Below are positions 12,107-23,247 of a DNA stretch of 64,000 nucleotides, piece after piece. This DNA is from Glandiceps talaboti. Taxonomy: Eukaryota; Hemichordata; Enteropneusta; Spengelidae. Numbering within the stretch: the first letter of the stretch is position 1; each line of letters opens with the position of its first letter. Location: assembly GCF_964340395.1 (NCBI RefSeq), contig NC_135560.1:8067598-8131597 (forward strand), in the 5' to 3' direction. The notes under the pieces are model-generated. The model ran no database searches. It was not told the DNA's origin and saw only the letters and a list, made by a program, of their open reading frames with translations. The position numbers and the translations under genes were made by a program.

Positions 12107-13694
12107 GGGGTGAACCATTTGATATCCTGGGGGGGGGGGGCTTGGAAGATTTCGGGGGAAAAAAGATGCCAAATGGATTTGCTTTTTTAAAAATCCGGAT
12201 ATGAGTGGGTGATGGAAAAAAAAGATGGACCACTGCTGTAGAAAAAATTCTTGGCAGGGAAATGATGCACAGGTTCGAGTATACTGTTCAACCTGCTCGT
12301 ACCTCTCCAACCAGGACAATTGTCAAATCATGGCAAACAATTTCAAACACATGTCAGGGACCAGTCAGTTTCGTTAGCCTGTGGTACATATATATATTTG
12401 TTCTTGTCTCTGTTTCTTTCATAAATGGTTTAAATATTACTTCATGTAAAGGTTCAAACATAACTATACATAAAATAATACATACAATACATGTATTACC
12501 TAGCTACCACACTAGTTACAGAACATGCCATGTAAGTGTTTGCCTGTTTCACAATCAGTACTTCACTTATCTTGCACTTTGGGCAAAAGTGAACTTGAAG
12601 GTTTTGTAACGGTAATCTTCATACTATTGGATAGTTTATTATAAAAGAACTTAATCTAAATTGTTCTAGTCTCTTCAGTATGAATTTGTCAGAAGGGATG
12701 ATATACTTCCTATTTCAGACACTACATGTATCGACACCACAACTCAAATTCAAGTTTCTATTGTACACTAGGTATGACCTAAAGTGCTCTCACACATCAG
12801 TAACTTTACTATACATGCAATATCAATGCCCCTATACCAATGTTACAGGCCCACTTTTATAACATGGAAAACTTATTTAAAAAAGTTATATTTACTTTAG
12901 CTTTTGGGTGCTTGGCAATATATATCTCAGAGACTATGAATAACCTAAACTAAAAATTGCCTAAATAGAAACAAAAAACTGCAGATCTGGCAGGGAACCC
13001 CTTGGACTCCATCACCCCAGAGGCCACTCATTCGTTAAACCAACAATAAGATTCACCAAAATTGGTTTTAAAAACCTTGAAAAGCTTCTAGGGGAGACCC
13101 CCTTGGACCCACCGTAAGAGGTAGACATGTCCAAACCTCAAATCAAAGTTCTTCCCTCCACCTCTTACTGTCAAGATGCTATGAAACTTTATTTCAAAAA
13201 TGTTTCAACCTCACATAGTTGCTTTTTACATGGTAGAGCTGTCTTGTAAAGTTTGTAAATTATTGTCTGAAAGTGTCTGTGAATAGCCTAAACATTGCCT
13301 TTAGAAGTAGAAATCCTCCAGGGCTTCTAGGGGGAGGTTGGGGGTGGACCATTTGATATCGGGGGGGGGGGGGGGGCTTAGAATGTTTCGGGAAATCACA
13401 CACACACTCACCCAAGAGGTGGACATATCCCAGTCTCAAAACTCTTCCCTCTACAGCTTACTGTCAGATGCTATGAAACTTTATTCACGGGGGTCAGTGA
13501 CTTTTTGTTGGCCCAATGGAATAAATACTGACAACCCCCCCCCCCCATCCCCCCAAGCTGGAGAAACTGACCAATCAAGTTTCCGATTTGTATTTTCAGT
13601 GTGTCGTCATACCATGGCATAAAAACTGTCAAAAAAAATAATGACTCTCCACCAATCTTCCAAGGGCCCCCAAGGATATCGAATGGTCTACCCC
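12107..13694. mobile_element. 1.6-kb non-autonomous DNA transposon with GGGGT...ACCCC inverted ends
   Basis: The left end reads GGGGTGAACCATTTGATATC, a G-run, then CTTGGAAGATTTC. The reverse complement of the right end reads GGGGTAGACCATTCGATATC, CTTGGGGG, then CTTGGAAGATT. The matching place in duplication copy 2 (24516-24530, CAGTAGGTTGTTGAAAGC) lacks the element. Here the flanks read CAGTAGGTT-[element]-TTGTTGAAAGC, giving a TT (or TTG) target duplication. A second left-end-like block sits inside at about 13336-13395. No transposase frame is visible. Confidence 0.75.
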
Positions 13695-14211
13695 TTGTTG
13701 AAAGCTCACGACTGTGTATTTTTGTAAGGTCTGTTAAGGGACATGAACATCAAGTAATCAATTAACGCCCCTAAAAAGACCCCCCAAGCGATAGTTATAT
13801 AGATAAGTCGCTGGATGGGGTATGAGATACGTCACGTCATCAGTATATTTTTCCCCATGCATAGAGAAACAACGATATCATTAACTTCGTGGCAGGTTCT
13901 CGACGACGTTCTTTTGCTTCGCGCTATCAGACCAATCATCGTAATTATCGGTAGTAATTAATCGCTTTCTGTGCCATCTTCCCACGCTATGAGCTGCGAA
14001 AACTAGTGATTACTCTTAGAAAGGACAAGGTATACTACGTGTGAGAACTGTGTACAACTTCTTGCTACCGGTACAGTCTTCGTTAAAGCTCTCGTGAGAA
14101 AAAAAACGGTAAGAATAATTTGTTGAGTAGTACGCCTGTAGCCTGTACGCTAATTGACTTAATTCACGTGTAAATTGTTACCAAGGGGAGTGCTTCATCT
14201 TTGTGTGTTTG

Positions 14212-14213
<2 letters not shown>

Positions 14214-14305
<92 letters not shown>
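14214..14305. repeat. (GA)n microsatellite
   Basis: About 46 uninterrupted GA dinucleotides. The homologous site in copy 2 (24990-25143) instead has TG, GA and CAGA runs. Confidence 0.95.
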
Positions 14306-14308
<3 letters not shown>

Positions 14309-15855
14309 CAAGATGCTTAACATTGGGAATGCAAGCATTTCAGTTAGATGTGAATTTACATACTAGTACATACTAAATTTGATGTATACTGACTCGATTC
14401 AGAGTCTTCGTTTTGCATAACCCTAACAGATGTGCCCCAAGGTGTCTAGTTGGAATAACGTTTTACCCAATGTTACATGTCGTCATCTTTTGCGTTAAAA
14501 CAGTTATAAGTTCATCACTTTTAATGTCTATCCACATGCCTTTTTTTCAAACAGTAAAACTGTTAACATTATAATACGTTTACTGATAGACTGCTCATCC
14601 AAAGTTTTGTGACCGAAATTAAAAATTTTCCCATTTAAACGACAAATGTAGAGGATTACTTACTTGCCCTTTGAAACTATTCAAAAATTGCCAACTCTTT
14701 CATCATAAACAAAACAGACACAACTCAACATCCAGTAATGTGGTATGTTGCTGCCTGGTGTTCAAACCATAAGGGTCGAATTGCAATCATTAACAACAAA
14801 TTTTATTGAGACACTCTCGTTAACTTTGAGCTAAATACAAAACGAACACCAAGACTGCACAGATTTGAATGACTATTTACAGCGATGTATAGTAATAATT
14901 TGACTATAAACAAACTTCAGTCAGTATTGATGTAGAATGTAATGTTATAGTCGAAGTATGTGACCCATAAAATAGGGATGAACGTCGCATTGCCTATGAC
15001 TACAGTAGTATAATCATTACAATCTGTACTGACGTTACATTCATTCTATCTGTACTCGTCCATAAGTACCTTTCAGAAAATGTGCCATTTTTTATGTGAA
15101 GTGTTTTCTGTATAAAACCCTTTTACATTTAACAATAACGAAATAATTCACGGACCTCTTAGCCAGTACTTCGAATTCACTGATTTCAGGAACACAGAGA
15201 ATTAGAATAGATCAGGTTTGCTGAAATTCCATGAACGTGAAGAACGTAACCTTATGGTTCCACTGATAAGATAACACTAATGTGGCAACCCGGGATAGTA
15301 CTAATGTGACAACCAGAGATTGAATTCATGGAATGTAACCATCTTGTGATAAGACGCAGCGGATCAACAAACAGAAACTTACAAAATTACATCTATCAAG
15401 CCCAATTTGAAAGTTTCTCTTTTCAAGTGAAGTGTGTTACCATTCAGGCTGTCAAGAATATAAACATTTAGTTTACATCTGTTTACAGCCGAACTTCTCA
15501 AAAGTTTAGCGTGTTGACATTTGAAATTCAACTGGTCTTCAGGTGACCTTTTGTGGTCACGTACCTCTAACCTTACAAATGAGACCAGATTCCACCGAGG
15601 GTGTGTTTTGGCAATCTGTCTACGTCTGCTGCTTGGCTGGGTTAATATATTGTTATAAATATGTACCATGTTTTGGATGTAACTTTTTTAATAATGGACG
15701 TCATTTTCGAAATGTCGCATTATGCGCATGTCTGGAAAGAGAACTGTAAACGTATGCCTTTGAGGGGAGCACTCCTCTGTATAAGAATGCGCCCTCTAAG
15801 GAATTAATTACGCAAAACAAGCTAAGGGGTCCACTTTCAAACTTTCAACCTATAG

Positions 15856-16217
15856 TTAGTCTCGGTTACCCATCCTCTCGCCGCTGGGGGCTATGCCTAC
15901 GGAACCATCCCAAACGAGAGTCTGGGGAAACGAGATTTCAACTCGCCCACGCAGGAAGTAGCCTCTGGAGCAGTGCATCATGGGGAGTACTTCACGTCCA
16001 ACGTTGCAGGCTGAACGATGTGGGTACCTTCGCTACAGATTATCACTCCTCAAGCGACTGATATATGTTAATAACAAACAGGCCTCGTAAGCCCATGTTT
16101 CATGCTTGGAAGAAATGTACTGTGTGACTTCCATCGCAGGGTAGTTGGAACTTGGATTCCCCAGACACTCGTCTCGTAGAAGCCCTCAGCGGCGAGAATC
16201 TGGGTAACCGAGACTAA
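15856..16217. mobile_element. 362-bp MITE with 7-bp target duplication (copy 1)
   Basis: The left end TTAGTCTCGGTTACCCA, followed by TCTCGCCGCTG, is matched by the reverse complement of the right end (TTAGTCTCGGTTACCCA, then TTCTCGCCGCTG). Inverted similarity continues inward for tens of bases. CCTATAG flanks both ends (15849-15855 and 16218-16224). It is non-coding, and the duplicate lies at 26276-26630. Confidence 0.8.
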
Positions 16218-16865
16218 CCTATAGTACGAATAAGAGTGTGTGAATTGAACCCTTATTACCATAATATTAAAATGCATGGGTTGGAGTGGAATTGTAAATG
16301 TGATCTTGAGATCTAGTTCAGTTGTAACATCCAGGGCCACTAGCTAAGGTGTACTGTCTGATAGCGAGAGTAATGTTGATGTTATGCAAATTAGTCGCAA
16401 GTGCTCTCGTTTGACCATAGACAGTGTCTACGGTTTGACTAGCTAGTGTAATCTTTGGTCCTGTCTATTTTTCTCTATTTGTTTGCGGTTAACTACTAGT
16501 AGTTGGGAAATTTTCTTTTTTTAAAAACAGTTGAGGACATTTTCCTTCACAAAACTAAAATTAAGATATTAAGAAACTCAAAACATTTTAAGATTTATCA
16601 AACTAACAAAACAAATTTTAAAAAAAATGTCCCAAAGAGCTAGTACCAGTCTAAATGAATAGTTATTTTTCTCACCGACACGGCCACTTTAATTTTGTCT
16701 TATGTCTTCACAGGTGTTTTGGTTGGTTGAATACTGTACTGTGAATTCCATCGGTGAGCAACTGGTATGGCCATCCCTGGAGTGCATCGACCCTTTGCCC
16801 GCATTATAGTATAGATACAGATCGTATATTTGTAATCAATATTCATAGGACATCGAAATCACAAG

Positions 16866-17975
16866 ATGAAGACATTATTTTTTCTTACGCTGTTCACACT
16901 CCAGGTGTTTTTCTGTACAAGTGATAGATATTTTGTTACCATCGACTGCGGTCATTACTGCAACTGCTACGACGAATATTACAAGTATACATCGTCTTCG
17001 TATAAGTTCGATAATTCTACATCTTATTCTGAAGATTACGATGTTGATTCGGACTACAACGTGACAACGTTCTTATCTCACTACGGAACGCAGGCCGATT
17101 GCAGAAGTCGTAATATGACGGAAGTGATCACAGATTTGCTGAGTAACGCAACAGAAGTACTCTTGTCTCATAACCGTATTACTTCCCTTCCAGGCAAAAT
17201 GTTTGCAAATTACTCGAAAATGTACTCGCTTGATCTCAGTTACAACAGCATCTCTCATGTGGACAAGGATGCATTTTTTGGCCTTTCGCATCTTTCTATT
17301 CTGAGGTTGTCGCACAATAAGCTAGCTTTTATTACGACGCCCATATTCGATCATTTATCTGGCTTGTACTATTTAGATATCGCCTACAATGATTATAAGC
17401 ACGTTCCCTTCTTAAAATCTCTAGTTGAATTAAAAGGACTTAGCTTAGCTGGCAACAAATTGGAAGACATCGATATTGACTTCCTACCTGACCTAACAGA
17501 ACTATTCTCAATCAATTTGAGAATCAATAAACTCCGCTATTTCCCCAAGTCACTGGCGCTCTACCTCGAGAACCACACCCAATCCTACAGCTTCGTTGCG
17601 GTGAATGGCAACCCATGGGTATGTGACTGTCTCATCCTATCACTGAAGGCGATCTGGCCGCAGCATCCGCGTTTCCTAGTGGATTCGATTTACTGCGAGC
17701 AGCCTAAATTACTTTTAGGTGAAAATATCTGGAATGTACCTAACTCCGAGTTCGTCTGTAACAACGAGACCATTATTATTCCAAATAAACAGCAAGATAA
17801 TAATGCAAATGTCTCATACAGCACATCGCAACTAATCGGAGCATGCGCTGGGTCTGTTGTTTTCGGAGTCATCATGTGCGTGCTTGTATACTTGAGTATT
17901 GTGCTTTTAAAGAAACTAAGAATAAGTCAGGGAAGTAGAGGCCCCACCTTTGTGAGAATGGAAGACTCCGCCTGA
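16866..17975 (+). CDS. LRR type I membrane receptor, duplication copy 1
   Basis: A 369-residue cell-surface protein encoded in one open exon. A signal peptide (about 1-19, MKTLFFLTLFTLQVFFCTS) precedes an N-terminal cysteine cap (DCGHYCNCYD, then a later C in ADCRSRNMTE). The stretch between those cysteines is acidic and Tyr/Ser-rich. About six LRRs follow, with cores such as LLSHNRITSLPGKMF, LDLSYNSISHVDKDAF, LRLSHNKLAFI and LSLAGNKLEDI. Then comes an LRRCT cap (NPWVCDC...IYCEQP...FVC) and one membrane helix (LIGACAGSVVFGVIMCVLVY). The short basic-then-polar tail ends QGSRGPTFVRMEDSA. Several NxS/T sites are visible. A TTCACAG acceptor at about 16707-16713 suggests a spliced 5' UTR. The paralogue in copy 2 is near-identical and that at 46854-47957 is diverged. 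A binding or immune role is an inference from LRR architecture; the ligand is unknown. Confidence 0.9.
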   Translation: MKTLFFLTLFTLQVFFCTSDRYFVTIDCGHYCNCYDEYYKYTSSSYKFDNSTSYSEDYDVDSDYNVTTFLSHYGTQADCRSRNMTEVITDLLSNATEVLLSHNRITSLPGKMFANYSKMYSLDLSYNSISHVDKDAFFGLSHLSILRLSHNKLAFITTPIFDHLSGLYYLDIAYNDYKHVPFLKSLVELKGLSLAGNKLEDIDIDFLPDLTELFSINLRINKLRYFPKSLALYLENHTQSYSFVAVNGNPWVCDCLILSLKAIWPQHPRFLVDSIYCEQPKLLLGENIWNVPNSEFVCNNETIIIPNKQQDNNANVSYSTSQLIGACAGSVVFGVIMCVLVYLSIVLLKKLRISQGSRGPTFVRMEDSA

Positions 17976-18429
17976 TCAACGTACCACGTGACATATCCTG
18001 TGTAAATTATACGTGCCTAATATTATACATGACTATTGTAAATCATCAACAAAATTATGTATTTGAACATTGGAAACCACATATGACTTTATTATGTATA
18101 CACACACTCACTAGCCTTAAAATCAGTGGGCATATAGCCGGGAGGGTACTGTCGGTACGACCATATTTGCCCGTGCATCTGTGCATCCATCCGTCCATAG
18201 CCAGTCATATCTGTTACTGACAACGTGTTTTCAACCAAAGACTATAGCGTACATATGTTTGTTACCTCATTTTCCGACATTAACCTTTATGTGGTTATAT
18301 TTGCTGAAAACTCAAGACGTTGAATGCTCAGTGACTCCATTCAAGTATCTATATATTATTAGAGGAGGCAATCTTATATTATTGACCTCTGACCTCGACC
18401 TCCTACCAAATTAGTTAATGCATAGGTTT

Positions 18430-19060
18430 TTTTTTACTTAGAGGCACCATTAAAGTGTCTGTACCTATGTGTGTAGAAGAAAGCTTGCAGGACAGACACG
18501 AAGCTTTGACCTTGACCTTGATTTTCAAGGCCAAACATTGAATTACTCAATAACGTCGAAGGCTTTGTGCTTAGAGACAACATTAAAGTGTGTACACGTA
18601 CATTGACATTTTTAGAGGAAAGTTTTCTAGTCAAACACTGAACTTGGCCATCATCATCAAGGTCAAATTGAAATGTTCTCCATAACTTTGTTCAAAGATT
18701 CGTTCAAAGATTCATCATTCAACTAATTTTGCTTACCAATTTCATCTTAGGCAATTCTGATAAAACAACCCATGACCTTGATCTTCATATTCAAGGTCAA
18801 TTAGTGCTTTGATACGTACTTTTGAAGTTTTGCACAAATAGACACCATTCAAATGTATACACCAATAATTTTAGAGGTGAGCTTTTGTTTAAAAACCTGA
18901 CCTTTGACTTTGCACATAGACCTTTAAGGTCAAATAGTAATTTGCTAGATAAAATTGAAAGTTCTTCACTGAGACACCATTTAAGTGCATGTCAACATCC
19001 ATATTATTGAGAAAAGCTGTCTAGTCAGACTGACCTTGTCTCATGTATGAATGTTTTAAT
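18430..19060. repeat. Degenerate tandem units with TGACCTTGACC / AAGGTCA
   Basis: Three or four diverged units of roughly 130-180 bases. Each has ...AGA(G/C)(G/A)(C/A)ACCATTAAA-type text followed by TTTTAGAGG, a CTTTGACCTTGACCTT-type block, then AAGGTCAAA. The array recurs at 28990-29640 in copy 2, and one unit recurs at 22690-22877. No coding content is seen. Confidence 0.6.
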
Positions 19061-20861
19061 ATGTATAGTTGATGTCCACTTTCTCTTGTGATACATTTGG
19101 GTAAGTGAAGACCACTTTCTGTTAGGATGACCCTGTTTTATAGCTGTTTCTCATTACCGACCGACCCAAATTATCAGTTCCGACAGTTCCGACATCAATA
19201 TAAGCAAATATTTTTATTTTCGCCCGCTCTTCATTTTTTAAGGAACAGCACCCTCTCTGGCAAAAATAAACAGGTGTCTTGACTGTCAACGTCATCTACA
19301 GTCATGGCGGCGATGGCGACAATTGTTCTTGGTCAGAGCATTTCATTCAAGACGGAAGTTATTCACGTAGGGGACTGAGAACATGTCAATTGTGTAGAGA
19401 AGATAGGAAAGTTTTTTTTTTTTTTTACCAGGAATCCAATAAAAACAAGATAGAGAGGAAGTGAAGGATAGACAGAGAAACATGAAGATGATTATATTTT
19501 TATTTTTTTACTTTATTTTTCAAATCGACCGACCGACCCATAGTTGCCATGTTAAAGTAATGAGAAACAAAAAAAATAGGGTCACCCTTTTGAGTAGACA
19601 TTTCTATGTATGATGTTATGAACTTGCCAGCGAATTTTAGAATCACATTTAAAACACACAATTAAAAGCACTTTAGTGTTAGACTAGAGCTATATTTTGG
19701 AAAACAAAAAAAACATTCAGACAAAGAACACAATTATAATCTGTTGTAATTTCTTTTTGTGTCAATCAGGGAATCAACTCAGTAAAGGTTCTACGCGAAA
19801 TGAATTTGGGAGTAAGATGAAAATGGGGTAGGAATTGTTGAAATCCTTGGCATTTTGTGGTACTCTCGTTTGCTTGAAATGTGAAAGATCATGGATACGG
19901 AATTACGACTGCGTAGAGCCAGCTTTCACTGGGGTAGCTGCGATAGACACAAACTATTATTGCAACCTGTTGATATAATATGGGCTACTATGGGACGTTG
20001 GTGTAATAACACTCACATTAGGGTAACGTTTCTGACAGCAAGTTTTAAAGACACGGTTATACTATCACCCACCTGTGTAATTTACCATACTTGACAACAG
20101 TGGTTTTAGTTTGTGTCTAACAAAGTTAGCTGAAAGCGGACTTTCCACTGTAATATTATAATTATACTAGACGTAATCATAATACTTGAAGCATAAGGCC
20201 AAAATAAAAGAGAGAATTATTTCTGGTCAGCGCGCGGGAGACCCTCGCGTCGATCTTTTTTTATGCGTTTGTCCAGCTCAAGCAGTCTGCAGATCCGGCT
20301 GAAAACACAAACACCCCCTTAGGCTACATTAATTGCTGCTTCAGTGAAGACAACTGCAGAGCCAATCGTGAACAAACAAATGACATCTTGCCCCCACATG
20401 CTTGCTCTAAAGGAACAGTAACTGCCATAAATAGTAGATTGAGTGACAGGTTTGACAATTATAATACAAAGTCGTCGCACTACTTTAGACAAAATGTCCT
20501 GACCAGAAACAATTCTTTTGTTGGCCTAATCAGCCTTGAACCACACAGATACAGAAATTAATTACGCCATAAGAAATTAAAGTTAATGGTTTTTTTATGG
20601 TTTTTTCGACACTAAGTGTAGACAGAGTAAATGTGTGAATGGTTTTATTTGAATTTGCACTTTGTTTATTTTTCTATATCAATTTACCTATCTACAAATA
20701 ATTCATTGTTAGTAATAGTACGACGTTTTTGTTTTTTTGTCTAACTGCAACTGTGTTGCTTAGTATAAAAACAAAAGAAATATTTAGACAAATTACTGTA
20801 TATATTAGATATTTTCTTTATTAATGATTCTAATCTGACGAATTGTTATATTTGTTTTTAA

Positions 20862-20862
<1 letters not shown>

Positions 20863-20898
<36 letters not shown>

Positions 20899-20911
20899 AT
20901 GTATGTATGTA

Positions 20912-20959
<48 letters not shown>

Positions 20960-21137
20960 AGTCACTGTTTCTCCCTCCCTCCCTCCCTCCCCTCTCTCAT
21001 TCTCTCTCTCACTCTCTCACTCACTCACTCATTCTCTCACTCTCTCACTCACTCTCACTCGCTATCTCACTCACTTTCTCTCACTCTCTCACTCACTCAC
21101 TCACTCACTCACTCTCTCTCTCTCTCACTCACTCTCA
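20863..21137. repeat. (CTGT)n followed by CTCACT-rich microsatellite
   Basis: CTGT tetramers with a short TATG interruption pass into CTCCCT and CTCACT repeats. Long Ser/Leu/Cys/Val frames here are artefacts. The homologous tract is at 38171-38371. Confidence 0.9.
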
Positions 21138-22254
21138 CGTTAGAATCGTAATCTGATGAAACGTTTGCTAGATATATGCGGTAGCACACAAAATCACAGT
21201 GTAATTGTTACGATATATTTACTCTCTAAATGGTGTTCGTTTTAATAAAATTTTGATAATATAATCAAGAATTTGTTTGAATGTTTTAATAACATTTTGA
21301 CACACATCAACCAATTCACTTCACCAAAATTGCAGTACATGTACACTATATTAGATTAACAGTGACAATCGACTTTAGGGTGGATATATAATGTGATATT
21401 ATAGTTACAGGCAGATGTTGGCAGCGGGACTTTCCCTTCAATGTCTATACATGTATATACATGTATACACAGAGAGAGAGTTCATGTAACAAAGACAGAT
21501 ATGAAGGCACATACATGCTCTTGGCTATCGACTGCCTCATGATTAAATATAGGGTAGATAAATAAAGTTTACAGTATTGTGACGAAGCCACACAAAACGT
21601 ATTAACACACAAATTAAACGAGTGCTCTAATTTTAGTCAACTTTATTCTTCAATGATATTATCTGCCTCTGTGCATGCAAACAAATTCACAGCACCCCTA
21701 CCCCCTTTCCAATTTTTTTTCATGCCCCGCCCCCACTTCTCACCCAACGTAAATTCTGACCACAGTATAAAATACCGAGTCCAAACTGTTATACTAGTAG
21801 ATATTTCAAACTTTATGAACACAACAAGAAAAGTCGTCCAAATTGTAAATGCTCTAGACACTGACATTAAGTGGCGATGACATGGCATACAAGGCAATCA
21901 TAGCCATAATTTCTAAAATGTTGACAAAATATTAATAGTGCCACCATTAAGGGTGGAAAATTTGCTGAAAATTGTTGCAACAATGAGCATTACAACTCAC
22001 GCAAGCCAAGTTCACCGGGTTCGAATAAAAAACTATTTTAATAAAATGTATACCCTTGTCGTTCTATGTCAAGACAACCCGTGTGTACGCCATTGTTCGC
22101 TGAGCTAAAAACGCTTCAAAAACGTTTAAAAACCACGCCTGTGTCTTCATTCAGCTAGAAATACTCGTCACATAACGGATACATATCATAGTGACACTGA
22201 GCTGTTGCTGCCAAAGTAGCAGCATACACAACTACTGTATACACATTGCAACCA

Positions 22255-22630
22255 TTAACACCAAAGTAGCGCGTTTTCTGTATGTACAACAATCGTTTAT
22301 AGCATTCATATCAAGTACAACCCATAACACCAAAGTAAAGTATTTTCTGTATGTACAATAATCGTTTATAGCATTCATATCAAGTGTAAAAGTATACTGT
22401 TTCATTTGCTTATACAACCCATAACACCAAAGTAGAGTGTTTTCTGTATGTACAACAATCGTTTATAGCATTCATATCAAGTACAACCCATAACACCAAA
22501 GTAAAGCGTTTTCTGTATGTACAACAATCGTTTATAGCATTCATATCAAGTACAACCCATAACACCAAAGTAAAGCGTTTTCTGTATGTACAACAATCGT
22601 TTATAACATTCATATCAAGTGTAAAAGTAT
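22255..22630. repeat. 69-bp minisatellite, copy 1 (about five units, interrupted)
   Basis: The unit contains CACCAAAGTAAAGCGTTTTC, TGTATGTACAACAATCGTTT and ATAGCATTCATATCAAGTAC. Units differ by substitutions, and one is interrupted by an extra TGTAAAAGTATACTGTTTCA-type stretch. The 69-base period is a multiple of three, so frames stay open on both strands without implying a gene. Confidence 0.85.
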
Positions 22631-22682
22631 ATTCAGTTTATTTCAGCTAATTGACCACATTAGAATATGATATGAATGCTAT

Positions 22683-23247
22683 TCAAAGTTAATTAGTGCT
22701 TTGATACATACTTTTGAAGTTTTGCACCAATAGACACCATTCAAATGTATACACCAATAATTTTAGAGGTGAGATTTTGTTTAAAAACTTGACCTTAGAA
22801 TTTGTACATAGACCTTTAAGGTCAAATAGTAATTTGCTAGATAAAATTGAAAGTTCTTCACTGAGACACCACTTAAGGGTTAGCTGCGATAGACACAAAC
22901 TATTATTGCAACCTGTTGATATAATATGGGCTACTATGGGACGTTGGTGTAATAACACTCACATTAGGGTAACGTTTCTGACAGCAAGTTTTAAAGGCAC
23001 GGTTATACTGTCACCCACCTGTGTAATTTACCATACTTGACAACAGTGGTTTTAGTTTGTGTCAAACTTAGTTAGCTGAAAGCGGACTTTCCACTGTAAT
23101 ATTATAATTATACTTGACGTAATCATAATACGCATAAGGCCAAAATAAAAGAGAGAATTATTTCTGGTCAGCGCGCGCGATCGGCGCGAGACCCTCGCGT
23201 CGATCTTTTTTTATGTGTCTGTGCAGCCCAAGCAGTTTGCAGATAGA
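22683..23247. repeat. Rearranged partial third copy of the duplicated segment
   Basis: 22683-22877 matches about 18789-18983, and 22878-23247 matches about 19933-20296. The two parts are joined at a short GGG/TAGCTGCG junction that omits the intervening 0.95 kb. It sits exactly between copies 1 and 2. 23248-23610 holds a GAAG/GAAT-type simple repeat (about 23410-23485) and no gene. Confidence 0.75.

Larger units (their letters stand above)
8721..22682. repeat. Segmental tandem duplication, copy 1
   Basis: From TACCTTGCG at 8721 to GATATGAATGCTAT near 22682 the sequence recurs as 23611-29694 plus 37781-39937, in the same order and orientation and with high identity. Copy 1 has extra blocks at about 9335-11770, 12107-13694 and 19120-20467. 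It contains one LRR receptor gene (16866-17975) and assorted repeats; outside these I see no coding region. The boundaries are those where similarity stops by eye. Confidence 0.85.

Noticed and set aside
12205-12609. 134-codon plus-strand frame inside the GGGGT-ended transposon
   Set aside because: No recognisable transposase motif, low-complexity ends, and absence of a similar frame in the nested copy.
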